Assembly: GCF_000559085.1 (NCBI RefSeq)
Contig: NZ_JALN02000003.1
Span: 177,029-241,028, forward strand
Origin: Mycolicibacterium aromaticivorans JS19b1 = JCM 16368
Lineage (GTDB): Bacteria > Actinomycetota > Actinomycetes > Mycobacteriales > Mycobacteriaceae
DNA: 64,000 nucleotides
Direction: 5' to 3'
A program made the position numbers and the translations under genes. Shown here piece by piece: positions 25,204 through 33,362 of this stretch (positions are counted from its first letter, which is position 1; every line of letters starts with the position of its first letter). The notes under the pieces are model-generated. The model was not told where the DNA came from, ran no database searches, and saw nothing but the letters and a program-made list of their open reading frames with translations.

Positions 25204-27079
25204 AGCTGTGGTGCTCTCTGAAGGACTGTGTCGGTTCTGTTTCTGATTTGCGCCGCGCGAGTAGGTATTCAGTTCTGTCTCGTTGGCCGAACTTGGCCCA
25301 CTGAGTTGTCGCGGAGGCGCTGAGGCCGAGCTGTGCGGCGACAATGGCTGCCGGGAGGTCGCTGGTGAGAGCAACCATGGCGTAATTGCGGCCTAGTCGA
25401 CTCGGGACGCCGGCTTCCGCGAGTTTCACGCTGAGAGTGCGGGTATGGATGGGTTCGTGTGCGCGGGCGCCGGGAAAGAGGAAGTGGGCGTCGCTGTCAG
25501 GCGTTTGTGCGCGTGGGTTCTGGGATGCCTGTTGTGTGAGTCGGTTGACGAGCGTTGCGACAGACTCGGGCAATTCAATTGGATGGTTGACGAGTGTGAG
25601 CTGTGTGCACGGGCCCGTCGAGGTGACGTGTGCGGTGGTCAGACGCTGAATGTTGACCAGTTTCGCTCCGTAGAGCAGCACGAGCAGTCCAGCGACTCTG
25701 GTTTGGAGTTCGATACCGCAGTGCTCGTCAAGCAGCTTGGCGATCTGACCCCGGTGGTCTTGTTCGTCACTGATCTCACTCGGCGGCACCTGTGATCCGC
25801 GTGCGAGCGTGACGTTTTCGACGATGCCACGCTTGTTGAGCCACGCGACAAAGCCCTTTATCCGGCGACTGCGGTTGCGGTCTCCTGCTGTCCAGTCGTC
25901 GAGCATCGTTTGGGTGAGGTCACCGATTCGATGCCCGGATGATTCCACGTGCTCGATGAGTCGCAGCGCCAGCCGGATCCGCTCGCGGCTCGAATCGGCA
26001 GCGTTGGCAGTAAATCCTCGCCGAGCGGCCCGGCGTCGTGCTGTGCGCAAAATGCCCCATCGTGCATAGGGTTCCAGCAGCGCAGCGTGGCGCGGAGCCA
26101 GGGAGGCGGTAAATTCGTCAATCCATGTTTCGAGCCGCTCGATCGGCTCGTCGCGCCGCGTCAAGACGTTGGCTTCGACCAGCAGGGCCCGCAGATAGTG
26201 GCGGGCTTGGCCGGGCGGGCACGCATCGACGGTCGCGTGGGTGAGGGCACCTTCCGCAGTGGCCAAGAAGCGCAATGCTTCTTGAGTGCGCGCTTTGATT
26301 AGCCAACGCAGCGTCGAGGCGGGCCGGCCACGACGAGCAAGCAGGTCGGGCAACATGTCCAGGCCCTCACGAATCGAGCCATCTTCTGCGGTGAGCAGCT
26401 CTTCAGTCAGTCGTCGAATCGAGCAGCTCAGGCAGGTGCCTTCGTAGTGCTGCGGGCCGCCTTGATCGCAAGTGGCGCAGACGTAGTCGGTGAGACTGCC
26501 CGCGCACGGCCCGCAAGCCAATTCGCCTGCCGGGGTGTGGCCGATAAGGACTTTGGTATGGCCGCAACTCGAGCAGACGTCGGGATGGTTCGTTGAACGC
26601 TTATAGCACGAGAAGCACACCGGTCCGAGCGGCCAATGCGCGTGGGTAGGACGTGTTTTCCCGCATAGACCGCACTGCGCGTCCGGAGACTGCACGCAGC
26701 TCTTGCAAAGATCAGTGTCCCCGAGCTGAACGCGAGCGGCGATCGGACGCACGTTGCCGCACTTGCCGCAAGCACGCATCGGGGCTTTGTAGCAGCGCTG
26801 GCATAGCGGGCCCTTGACGGTCATCGATTTAGCGTGATCAAGACGACCGCAGCCCGAGCAGACATGTTTCGGGCGAGCGCAGCTGCCGCACAATGCTTTA
26901 CCGTCCGCTTGCCGTGTAGAGGGCACCTTATTTCGCCCGCAGCTGGCGCAAGTTTCCATCCGCTGCGGGTCGTTACGGTAGCAGCGTTTGCAGACTCCGC
27001 CATCCGGGGTGCGGGCGGCCCGTTGCGCGAGTCGACCGCAGCGCACACAAGTGTGCTTGGGGGGTGCCACGACGCTCAT
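25196..27079 (-). CDS. seven-zinc-ribbon protein with degenerate tyrosine-recombinase-like end
   Basis: A 627-residue protein. Residues about 10-230 contain seven CxxC...CxxC ribbons in tandem (for example CVRCGRLAQ...CKRC, CASCGRNK...CGSC, CSGCGRLD...CQRC, CGKCGN...CKSC, CGLCGKT...CFSC, CSSCGHT...CGPC, CATCDQ...CLSC), expected to bind about seven zinc ions. A helical middle follows. Residues about 440-610 resemble the catalytic half of a tyrosine recombinase (VAGLLVLLYGAKLVNIQRLT; TRTLSVKLAEAGVPSRLGRN; AAQLGLSASATTQWAKFG), but the usual Arg, His-x-x-Arg and Tyr are not in place, so it is probably inactive as a recombinase. Overlaps the XRE gene upstream by 4 nt. Confidence 0.7.
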   Translation of the reverse strand: MSVVAPPKHTCVRCGRLAQRAARTPDGGVCKRCYRNDPQRMETCASCGRNKVPSTRQADGKALCGSCARPKHVCSGCGRLDHAKSMTVKGPLCQRCYKAPMRACGKCGNVRPIAARVQLGDTDLCKSCVQSPDAQCGLCGKTRPTHAHWPLGPVCFSCYKRSTNHPDVCSSCGHTKVLIGHTPAGELACGPCAGSLTDYVCATCDQGGPQHYEGTCLSCSIRRLTEELLTAEDGSIREGLDMLPDLLARRGRPASTLRWLIKARTQEALRFLATAEGALTHATVDACPPGQARHYLRALLVEANVLTRRDEPIERLETWIDEFTASLAPRHAALLEPYARWGILRTARRRAARRGFTANAADSSRERIRLALRLIEHVESSGHRIGDLTQTMLDDWTAGDRNRSRRIKGFVAWLNKRGIVENVTLARGSQVPPSEISDEQDHRGQIAKLLDEHCGIELQTRVAGLLVLLYGAKLVNIQRLTTAHVTSTGPCTQLTLVNHPIELPESVATLVNRLTQQASQNPRAQTPDSDAHFLFPGARAHEPIHTRTLSVKLAEAGVPSRLGRNYAMVALTSDLPAAIVAAQLGLSASATTQWAKFGQRDRTEYLLARRKSETEPTQSFREHHSYV

Positions 27080-27411
27080 GAGGCACCGCCTGGTCTGCGG
27101 ATTGTGGTGCGTCGCGGCTTAATCGGAGTGACCTTGCCGGTGGAGTCTTGACCTCCAACCGCCTTACGTCTCGCAACCTCGTTGATTCGCGGCTCGATCA
27201 AGTCGTTTGGAGTGCACTCCAAGATGTCGCACAATGCGACGAGAATGTCCATGCTCAATCGCTGCGGCTGGCCGGTTACTAGGCGATAGGTCTGCTCCCG
27301 CGACAAAGACACGCCACGATCGGCTAGGTGCGGTTGCAGATCCGTGGTCGAGAACATTCCACGCTCGGCCATCTTCATGCGCAGATGCCACACGTAATCC
27401 ATCTGTCTCAT
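27076..27411 (-). CDS. XRE-family DNA-binding protein
   Basis: A 111-residue protein with a Cro/XRE helix-turn-helix: DLQPHLADRGVSLSREQTYR with the following RLSMDILVALCDILECTPND, where the ECTPNDLIEP ending is typical of the XRE subgroup acting as small repressors. The tail is basic (KPRRTTIRRPGG). It overlaps both neighbours by 4 nt (ATGA type), so it is produced together with the recombinase and the zinc-ribbon protein and may repress the module or assist recombination. Confidence 0.85.
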   Translation of the reverse strand: MRQMDYVWHLRMKMAERGMFSTTDLQPHLADRGVSLSREQTYRLVTGQPQRLSMDILVALCDILECTPNDLIEPRINEVARRKAVGGQDSTGKVTPIKPRRTTIRRPGGAS

Positions 27412-28643
27412 CGTGATGACCCCCCGAGCTCGGTGCCGTAGCGGGAGTGCATCGATTGGGACAAAAGGCGATTGCGGTACTCGTTTGACACGCCGACATA
27501 GATGGCGGTCGTCGAGGAGAACGAGTGACCAACCTGCTCTTGGATGAATCGTTCCGGGTAGTCGAACTCAACTAGGTGAGTCACGTACGAGTGACGCAAC
27601 GAATGTAGGTCCAGTGTTGGGTCAATGCCGGCTTCATCGCGCGCGGTGCAAAACGCTTCATTGAGCGTCCGCATGCCGACTCGTGATCCCCGCTCGGTCA
27701 ACCACAATGCCGGGCGCTTCTCGCTGGGAAACAGCGGTCGCACATCAGTCATGTAGTGATCGAGGATTTCAACGATCCAGCTCATCTCCGGAATCGTCAG
27801 TACGGTGCGTCGCTTGGGCGCTCCACCGCGCGAGGCCTTGCCGTACCGAACCGACACCGCGCCAAACCTGCCGAAGTCGTCCATCTTTGAATTACGGCGC
27901 AGATCAACAACGTCGATATGGACGACCTCGCGCCGACGTAAACCGAAGGCGTAGCAGAACTTCAACATCGCTGCGTCACGCAAGGCTGTTCGTGCGCCCT
28001 TGCGGCCGCGGGCACGGATGGTGCCGACTCGGGCATCAGCGGCATCGAAGAGCGCCTGAACCTCGTCATAGGTCAGCGGACGCCGGGACGGATCACCTTC
28101 GTAGTCCCCGACATGGACAATCGAGTTGTCCTCGTGAAAGACCTGCTGGGGAATTTCACCGAACTGCTGCGTGCACTCCGCGATCCAGCCGTACCGCGGA
28201 TCAAGCAAGTACTCGCAAAACATCCGGATATCGATCTCGTAATTACGTGCGGTCGATAGCCGCAACGGCGTTGAACCAGAACGCAACTCACTAATCCACG
28301 CCTCACCCTCAGAAGGCGTCCACTGCCACGGATACAAGCCAGAGAACTCCACAAACCGACGCACCAGCCGACGCCGGGGCACGATCGTGGAGTCCTTCAG
28401 GAACCGGGCCCGTTGCTGGTTCTCCCAGCCCTCCAACATCGCTTCAAGCACCGCGCGTTGCGGATCAAGCTGAACAACATTGGGCGCCAACATCCGGCGG
28501 GCTACGCCATCGGCATCGCTAGTCACAAGCCCTGTTGTAACAGATGCATCGTTGATGCACCAGACTTTGGACCGGTGTTGACCATCGACTACCAGCGTCG
28601 AGGTCTCACCCCCCAACGCCTGAGCTGCTACAACAGACAACAT
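27408..28643 (-). CDS. tyrosine recombinase/integrase
   Basis: A site-specific recombinase, 411 residues from ATG 28643; an internal start at residue 51 (MLAPNVVQLDPQ) is possible because the first 50 residues are unlike the family. The N-terminal SAM-like core-binding domain spans about 75-200. All catalytic residues are visible: Arg in YAFGLRRREVVHID (about 245), Lys in VRYGKASRGG, His-x-x-Arg in DLHSLRHSYVTHL (about 348-351), His in QVGHSFSSTTAIYVG (about 372) and Tyr in IYVGV (about 381). It cuts and rejoins DNA at a specific core site through a 3'-phosphotyrosine. Its start overlaps a palindrome at 28638-28662, and it is the first of four overlapping genes. Confidence 0.9.
   Translation of the reverse strand: MLSVVAAQALGGETSTLVVDGQHRSKVWCINDASVTTGLVTSDADGVARRMLAPNVVQLDPQRAVLEAMLEGWENQQRARFLKDSTIVPRRRLVRRFVEFSGLYPWQWTPSEGEAWISELRSGSTPLRLSTARNYEIDIRMFCEYLLDPRYGWIAECTQQFGEIPQQVFHEDNSIVHVGDYEGDPSRRPLTYDEVQALFDAADARVGTIRARGRKGARTALRDAAMLKFCYAFGLRRREVVHIDVVDLRRNSKMDDFGRFGAVSVRYGKASRGGAPKRRTVLTIPEMSWIVEILDHYMTDVRPLFPSEKRPALWLTERGSRVGMRTLNEAFCTARDEAGIDPTLDLHSLRHSYVTHLVEFDYPERFIQEQVGHSFSSTTAIYVGVSNEYRNRLLSQSMHSRYGTELGGSSR
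28545..28559. repeat. TGCATC-GTT-GATGCA palindrome inside recombinase 5' end
   Basis: Perfect 6-bp inverted repeat with a 3-nt centre, within the doubtful first 50 codons of the recombinase frame. Size and symmetry suit an operator or a recombinase arm site. Confidence 0.4.
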
Positions 28644-28662
28644 TGCTAGCCAACCAATGTTG
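28638..28662. repeat. CAACATTG-N9-CAATGTTG palindrome at the recombinase/nrdH junction
   Basis: Perfect 8-bp inverted repeat spanning the recombinase start codon and the nrdH stop codon; a further palindromic CAATATTG lies at 28672-28679. It could be the XRE operator, the recombinase core site, or both. Confidence 0.55.
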
Positions 28663-28912
28663 CATCAGATGACAATATTGCTCCATTTTTGAGGGCCTTG
28701 AGCCGGTCGGGGCGGAAACCCGAGAAGTGCTCGTTGGGCCCGGCGTACACCACGGGCGCCTGCAGGTAGCCGAGGGACATGACGTAATCGCGAGCCTCGT
28801 CATCGACGGTCAGATCGATTTTCTCGTACGAAATGCCTTCCTTGTCGAGCATTTTGAAAACCGCGTTGCACTGCACGCAGGCGGGCTTGGTGTAAACGGT
28901 AACGGTGCTCAT
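28646..28912 (-). CDS. nrdH: NrdH glutaredoxin-like protein
   Basis: An 88-residue redoxin that normally feeds electrons to class Ib ribonucleotide reductase. It starts MSTVTVYTKPACVQCNAVFK; the redox motif is CVQC (residues 12-15), and YLQAPVVY (cis-Pro loop) and HFSGFRPDRLKAL match NrdH closely. The ribosome site AAAAGGAG upstream of ATG 28912 is strong. After KALKNG the C-terminus (AILSSDATLVG) departs from the family and runs into the palindromes beside the recombinase gene, so the original 3' end may have been replaced. No nrdIEF genes are nearby; such solitary nrdH genes are frequent on mycobacterial phages and plasmids. Confidence 0.9.
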   Translation of the reverse strand: MSTVTVYTKPACVQCNAVFKMLDKEGISYEKIDLTVDDEARDYVMSLGYLQAPVVYAGPNEHFSGFRPDRLKALKNGAILSSDATLVG

Positions 28913-29446
28913 GATCGGCTCCTTTTCAGTGGTGATGATATGTCCATTTTATATTCGGTTTTCGCCCATAGCAACGCTTCTGCAAAAGAATTCGGACCAA
29001 TTTCGGCGCGTCTTGTACCGCTTTTTACCGATGTTGTGATACAGCCGGTCATCGCAGGTCGAACCGCATACCAAGCAAGTCACGAACAGCCCGAACCGGT
29101 CGTTTCGTGTCATTCTGCTGACCATTCTTTTAGCGCTTCTCGACGCATTATCAGCGACCGGAAAAGCGACCGCAGTGCATAGGTCCGGGCGAAAAGTTTC
29201 CTTTCCGCAATAGCGGCGATTGAATGCCATTCGGAGGAAACTTTTCGAGCCGTTTACGGCGGTCCCGCGGCCTTGCGCGAAGGTTCTTTCCGGTCAACGC
29301 TGGAATGTGCGAGAAGCTCACGCCGGTACCTTCCGTCGTCGGCCCGCCGCGAGCGACCATCTCCAGATCGTGAATGGTGTTGCGCGGGGGTTACATCGGG
29401 AGCTGTGGGTGGTGGGGCGGCGGCGCGCCCCCACCACCGCGTGTGG
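28913..29446. other. 534-nt gap between nrdH and the ParB-like gene
   Basis: Lower GC than its surroundings around 28930-29130. A 94-codon minus-strand frame (28949-29230) is open but has no ribosome site or family resemblance. The one clear structure is a 13-bp perfect inverted repeat at 29190-29247, listed separately. Confidence 0.4.
29190..29247. repeat. 13-bp inverted repeat CGAAAAGTTTCCT / AGGAAACTTTTCG
   Basis: Arms at 29190-29202 and 29235-29247 are perfect inverse copies with a 32-nt loop, downstream of the ParB-like gene. A related GGGAAAAGTTCTGC pair lies upstream of the same gene, hinting at a binding site or plasmid control region. Confidence 0.6.
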
Positions 29447-31078
29447 TCAGCTCTCCTGCGTGGCTTCGTCGTAGACGTCATCGGCGGTGCGTTGGCCGAC
29501 GATGACCTTTTCGATGTCGCTGGGCTGGTAGCCGCTGTCGATGAGGAACTGCAGGTACGCGTCGGAGCCCACGGTGGACGCGATGTAGGACGCGGTGCCG
29601 GTGATGCCCGTGCGGGCGTTGCGCCAGACGCTCTTGTCGGTGCGGGCCTCCAGCGCACCGAGGACCACGGCCAGGCTGATCACCTGTGCGCGGGCGTCGA
29701 TGTTGGTCGAGAAGTCGTTGACCATGGCGCGCACGGCCCGCTCATCCTTGACGCCCAGCAGCTCGGCGGTGAGGCCCGAGCCGTGGTTCTGACTGAGGAT
29801 GTAGGGATCGCGGGTCAGGCAGTGCGCCACGAAGGTGGCCGCGCCCTTGGGTGCGGTCTTGCGGGCCAGCAGCTTGGTCACGTAGTCGCGTCGAACGCTC
29901 TCGGCAGCATCGGCGAGGCGGTTGAGCACCAGCACCTTGCGTCGCTCGCGGCGCTCGGCAGCCTGTTGCGCGGCCTCCCTCTCGGCGATGGCCTCGGGGC
30001 TGTCGTCGTCGCTGTCGATCGTTGACCCGGCTTGGCGTGCCGCGACATTCCGCAGGGATGGTGCCAGCGCGAGACCGGCTGCCGCGTAGTCCAGGCAGTA
30101 CCACTCGGGGACGATGACGGTCTTTTCGGTGATGGTCGAGGCATGGCACAGTCCCTCGGCGGGTTCGGCGTCGTCGTCGTTCTCGGTGTCCCAGTCGATA
30201 TCGCCCTCTGCGACCTCGTCGCCTGTCGTCTTGTCGACGTAGACGCAGTCGTCGGTCAGGTAGACCGCCCAGTGCTCGGGCTTCTTCTCGACATCATCGG
30301 GCAGCTGTTCATCGTCGCTGGTGCGCAGGTACTCGAGCCCCACGGCGGACAGGTCCGACCAGCGCGGGCGGTCTTCCAGAATGGTGTAACCCGGTTCGGT
30401 GTATTCCTTTTCCGCAACGGCGATGAGCGCATTGATTTCGCGCGCCGAGCGCAGAGATGACACGGCATGCTCGAAGTGAGAGCCCCCGTAGTGGGCCGCA
30501 CGCAGCAGCCGCTGGACGGCATCCTCATCGTCTTGGAACTCGGCCAGCACTTCGGCCTGGGTGAAGTCGAGCTGCCCGCCGTCGAGCGCGTCGAGGGCCG
30601 TCGCCGATTTCGAGACTGCGCCAGCGGCTTTCACGTCTTCGCGGCGCATCGAGAGCTTCTTGGCGACCTTGGTGGCCGACATTCCGGTGTCGAGCAACTG
30701 CTGGATGGCGCGTGCCCGCTGGGACTTTTTCAGGTCATAGCGCCGATCGTTGGCGACTACCTGCTGCACGATCCGCTCGGCGGTGGCGGTGTCGTCGTCG
30801 GAGGCCCCGGTGGGCAGGACATACACCGGCACGCTACTCAGGCCGACCTCGCGGGCTCCGAGGGTGCGGCACTGTCCTTCGCGGACCAGCGTGCGGCCCT
30901 CGGTGTCGCGCACGGCGATAATGGGGACAATCACGCCGAGCTCGCGAAGGCTGGCCAGGAATTCCTTGTCCAGCTCGACCTGATCGCGGACGTTATCTTC
31001 AAACTCCAGGGCCTGGGGGTCGATGTACTCGACCGACCCGGCGACCTGCTCGGTGGTGGTGTCGGTGGTGGTTGACAT
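29447..31078 (-). CDS. ParB/Spo0J-family nuclease-domain protein
   Basis: A 543-residue protein. Residues about 15-110 are a ParB N-terminal domain (YIDPQALEFEDNVRDQ; GVIVPIIAVRDTEGRTLVRE; GQCRTLGAREVGLSSVPVYV), where the GQCRT segment stands for the GERR/GxRR nucleotide-binding motif. Residues about 115-200 contain a ParB-type helix-turn-helix (MSATKVAKKLSMRREDVKAA). The remaining 340 residues are acidic and helical. Canonical ParB proteins are about 300-350 residues and have a ParA partner; none is nearby, so this is an enlarged solitary ParB-like protein of the kind seen on actinobacterial plasmids. AGGAAGG before ATG 31078 supports the start. Confidence 0.8.
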   Translation of the reverse strand: MSTTTDTTTEQVAGSVEYIDPQALEFEDNVRDQVELDKEFLASLRELGVIVPIIAVRDTEGRTLVREGQCRTLGAREVGLSSVPVYVLPTGASDDDTATAERIVQQVVANDRRYDLKKSQRARAIQQLLDTGMSATKVAKKLSMRREDVKAAGAVSKSATALDALDGGQLDFTQAEVLAEFQDDEDAVQRLLRAAHYGGSHFEHAVSSLRSAREINALIAVAEKEYTEPGYTILEDRPRWSDLSAVGLEYLRTSDDEQLPDDVEKKPEHWAVYLTDDCVYVDKTTGDEVAEGDIDWDTENDDDAEPAEGLCHASTITEKTVIVPEWYCLDYAAAGLALAPSLRNVAARQAGSTIDSDDDSPEAIAEREAAQQAAERRERRKVLVLNRLADAAESVRRDYVTKLLARKTAPKGAATFVAHCLTRDPYILSQNHGSGLTAELLGVKDERAVRAMVNDFSTNIDARAQVISLAVVLGALEARTDKSVWRNARTGITGTASYIASTVGSDAYLQFLIDSGYQPSDIEKVIVGQRTADDVYDEATQES

Positions 31079-31193
31079 GGTTGGTGACCTTCCTCGCTAA
31101 TGTGGGCACCCCGCGTCGGGCCGCCCGTTCTTTTGCCGTCTGGCGAAAACGAATTGGTGGCCAGCGGCGCAGGTGAGCGGGAAGGTCTCGGGC

Positions 31194-31242
31194 GCAGAAG
31201 TTTTCCCGTGAGCGCAGCGAACACGCTTGGGAAAAGTTCTGC
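31194..31242. repeat. 14-bp inverted repeat upstream of the ParB-like gene
   Basis: GCAGAAGTTTTCCC (31194-31207) and GGGAAAAGTTCTGC (31229-31242) are inverse copies with one mismatch. They lie about 120-160 nt upstream of the start, in a 506-nt gap (31079-31584) that otherwise shows no gene. The core resembles the repeat downstream of the gene. Confidence 0.55.
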
Positions 31243-31584
31243 GAGCCCGCAGGGCCCGGAGCGCAGCGGAGGCCGACGGCCTTCCGCGGCCAAGACGCGG
31301 CCACAAAATGAGTGGGCCAGAAGGCAAAACAACGGCGTTATCAGTCACGCCGAAGGCGTGTCAATCTAGCTGTTGTCTGTTGCCGCCGTCCGGAATACGC
31401 CGTCCGGATTCGAGCGCACCTGCGGGAGGCGTCTCCCATAGGTTGGGGTTCGCCCGAAATACCTCGATCTGGACAAAAACATCTTTGGCGAGTTCGTCCA
31501 GACAGATGACCAGTCAGACTGCCGCTCAAGCCAATCGGCAAATGCCTGGAGCGACAGCGTAGTCGTGCCGTACCGAGTCCCGGA

Positions 31585-32151
31585 TCATTTCACTGGCACA
31601 GACTCGGTGCGCCCGTTGCAAGGCGGCCCCCACAATCCGCGTTCGGCTTGGCGGGCTTCACTTTCGGCGGCTTCGATTTGCGGGGTGCGGGCCGCGGGAT
31701 GGTGCTCGTAGATGTAGCTACGGGCCGCGCCGGCCCGAGCCGCCTCAATCGAGAAGTCCCAGCCGCCAGGGCGATCCAGGTATGCAAGGGTGCGGGCGTA
31801 GCGATCGTGGGCGTCTTGACTTGGATCACTCACGATGGCCACCCGTTGCCCTGTGAGGGTGGTACGGGCGAAGTCGGTGGCCTGCGGACCCCAGCATCCG
31901 ACGCTGTATCCGGGCTTATGCACCTCGGGGCTGTCGATCCCATTTATTCTGATACGCAGGCGACCTCGGGTGTCGTCCACGACGTCCACGGTATCGCCGT
32001 CGACCACACGTAGCACGGTGGCTGTCGTGGCGATGTCGGTGTCAGCGTGCGAGGGCGAACAGGCCGGAGCAAGCAGGGTGATCGCGGACACCGCGCAACC
32101 CAGCACGGCCACGGCGCGGGCACGCGACAGTAGCCGCTCGGCGTGGGTCAT
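31585..32151 (-). CDS. secreted thermonuclease-like (SNase) protein
   Basis: A 188-residue staphylococcal-nuclease-fold protein with a signal region (LGCAVSAITLLAPACSPSHA), where LAPAC could be a lipobox. The SNase core is clear: VLRVVDGDTVDVVDDTRGRL (strand 1-2 with catalytic Asp), RINGIDSPEVHKPG (the GIDxPE motif), QRVAIVSDPSQDAHDRYART (with catalytic Arg) and ARAGAARSYIYEHHPA. It should degrade DNA/RNA outside the cytoplasm. Start ATG 32151 overlaps the stop of the gene upstream (ATGA), so both are co-translated. Similar secreted nucleases are recurrent on conjugative mycobacterial plasmids. Confidence 0.85.
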   Translation of the reverse strand: MTHAERLLSRARAVAVLGCAVSAITLLAPACSPSHADTDIATTATVLRVVDGDTVDVVDDTRGRLRIRINGIDSPEVHKPGYSVGCWGPQATDFARTTLTGQRVAIVSDPSQDAHDRYARTLAYLDRPGGWDFSIEAARAGAARSYIYEHHPAARTPQIEAAESEARQAERGLWGPPCNGRTESVPVK

Positions 32152-32462
32152 GACCGCCCGCTGTAGTGCGCTTCGGCGAGCTGGCCCAGGTGCCAGGTAT
32201 GCAGGGTCGGGTCGTCAGCCTGGACGTTCAGCGGTAGGTAGCCCTGCAACCACCCGTCGAGAATGTATTCATGCAGTACGAAGTCGTCGGGGTCTTCGCC
32301 GCCCTGCTGCAGGACCCGCACAATGGCGATCGCTCGGTCCAGGTCGGCGGCGTCGACGCCGTTGGCCTGAGCGGCTTTTCGCACCCCATCGAGATCCTGG
32401 CCATTGACGACAAGGGCGGCCAGCTCGAACATGTAGGGCCGGTTGGTGGCCGCCATCGTCAT
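32148..32462 (-). CDS. hypothetical protein, paralogue of 22128-22460
   Basis: A 104-residue protein sharing NRPYMFELA, the middle helix pattern and the end EYILDGWLQGYLPL followed by HTWHLGQLAEAHY with the protein at 22128-22460. Function unknown. GAAGGGACAC precedes ATG 32462. Coupled to the secreted nuclease gene, whereas its paralogue is coupled to the PP-loop operon, so the two copies serve different neighbours. Confidence 0.7.
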   Translation of the reverse strand: MTMAATNRPYMFELAALVVNGQDLDGVRKAAQANGVDAADLDRAIAIVRVLQQGGEDPDDFVLHEYILDGWLQGYLPLNVQADDPTLHTWHLGQLAEAHYSGRS

Positions 32463-32628
32463 CGTGTCCCTTCGGTTGGTGCTGCGTAGGGTTCACGGTA
32501 GTGCGGTCGATGCCTGGTTAGCGCCGCGCCAAGGCGTCATTTTCGAGCAAGGTGAGTAGCTCGTGATCGCCACGACTGCACCGCACCAATATTTTTGGAG
32601 GCGTGGTGCGAGCATTATCGTTGGCGAC

Positions 32629-33150
32629 GTGCCGCCAACCCAGTTCGACCTCTCGCCAGAGTGCCTGGGGTGGGCCCAGCTGGCTCGCTACAGGTGGGAC
32701 GTCGCCGCGGCGGTGCTTCGCCGCCCGGGGGAGCCTGGCTACGGATTTCGGGGCGCCCCGGGCGGTCGGGTGGAGATGATCGAGCTGGTCGATGACGGGC
32801 CGGGGGAGCGGATACTGTACGCGGCCGATGCCACGGTGATGGAGTGCTTTGTGTTCACCGTTGTTGGGGATGATGTGCGCGATGATCTGGACTTGCCGTA
32901 CCTGGAATTTCCGTCTGGGCCGGCGGATATCGCGCCCCACTATCACCTGGGCGAGGGCGTGAACGGCTCGCGGACCCTGTTTCGGCGCGATTCGCCGGTT
33001 GCCGCCACACCTGGCGACCATGCCAACCTGTCGGCCCTCGTGCCGTTGTCACACTGCCTCGGTTACAGCCTCGACGAACTCAAGCAGTCGTTCCTTCACC
33101 AGGGCGGGGCGCCACTGCTGCGGGGAGGACGATACGCACCGCGTAAGTAG
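32629..33150 (+). CDS. Imm61/TNT-immunity-like protein
   Basis: A 173-residue protein resembling the Imm61 family that includes the mycobacterial immunity factor for the NAD-glycohydrolase toxin TNT. Matching features are SPECLGWAQLARYRWD near the N-terminus, GGRVEMIELVDDGPGERILY, and the block ECFVFTVVGDDVRDDLDLPY, then VPLSHCLGYSLDELKQSFLH. GTG 32629 is chosen because TATCGT (32616-32621) lies 7 nt upstream (leaderless) and gives a length near the family's 175; GTG 32563 would add 22 residues. No TNT toxin gene is visible beside it, so it is an orphan immunity protein. Family call is from memory of the pattern, hence moderate confidence. Confidence 0.55.
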   Translation: MPPTQFDLSPECLGWAQLARYRWDVAAAVLRRPGEPGYGFRGAPGGRVEMIELVDDGPGERILYAADATVMECFVFTVVGDDVRDDLDLPYLEFPSGPADIAPHYHLGEGVNGSRTLFRRDSPVAATPGDHANLSALVPLSHCLGYSLDELKQSFLHQGGAPLLRGGRYAPRK

Positions 33151-33362
33151 CGACTGCCGTATGCCTGACCGACCGCGGTGTTCGGTTCGTCGTCCAGGCG
33201 GCGGTAGACGGTGTGTCCGCATTCCTCGCACGTCCGGCTACATGTCGCCATGGTCCACTGTCTCGTTGGCGGGGTGCTGCGGCCGCTGTAGGACTGGCCG
33301 CGAATGGGGGTGAGACCGTCGTCGGACCAGCGGAGTCCACAGCGCGGGCAGTGCATCAGCAT
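33096..33362 (-). CDS. hypothetical zinc-ribbon-like protein
   Basis: An 88-residue protein starting MLMHCPRCGLRWSDDGL with two CxxC pairs (HCPRCG at about 4-8 and CEECGHTVYRR at about 47-52), so probably a small zinc ribbon. ATG 33362 is chosen because the upstream extension is not protein-like. Its 3' end overlaps the 3' end of the convergent immunity-like gene by 55 nt. Function unknown. Confidence 0.5.
   Translation of the reverse strand: MLMHCPRCGLRWSDDGLTPIRGQSYSGRSTPPTRQWTMATCSRTCEECGHTVYRRLDDEPNTAVGQAYGSRYLRGAYRPPRSSGAPPW

Noticed and set aside
28949..29230. 94-codon minus-strand frame upstream of nrdH with several Cys
   Set aside because: No ribosome site, biased composition, and it covers a large inverted repeat.
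32518..33021. Minus-strand frame opposite the Imm61-like gene
   Set aside because: The plus strand has a leaderless promoter, family motifs and sensible length; the minus frame is a shadow.
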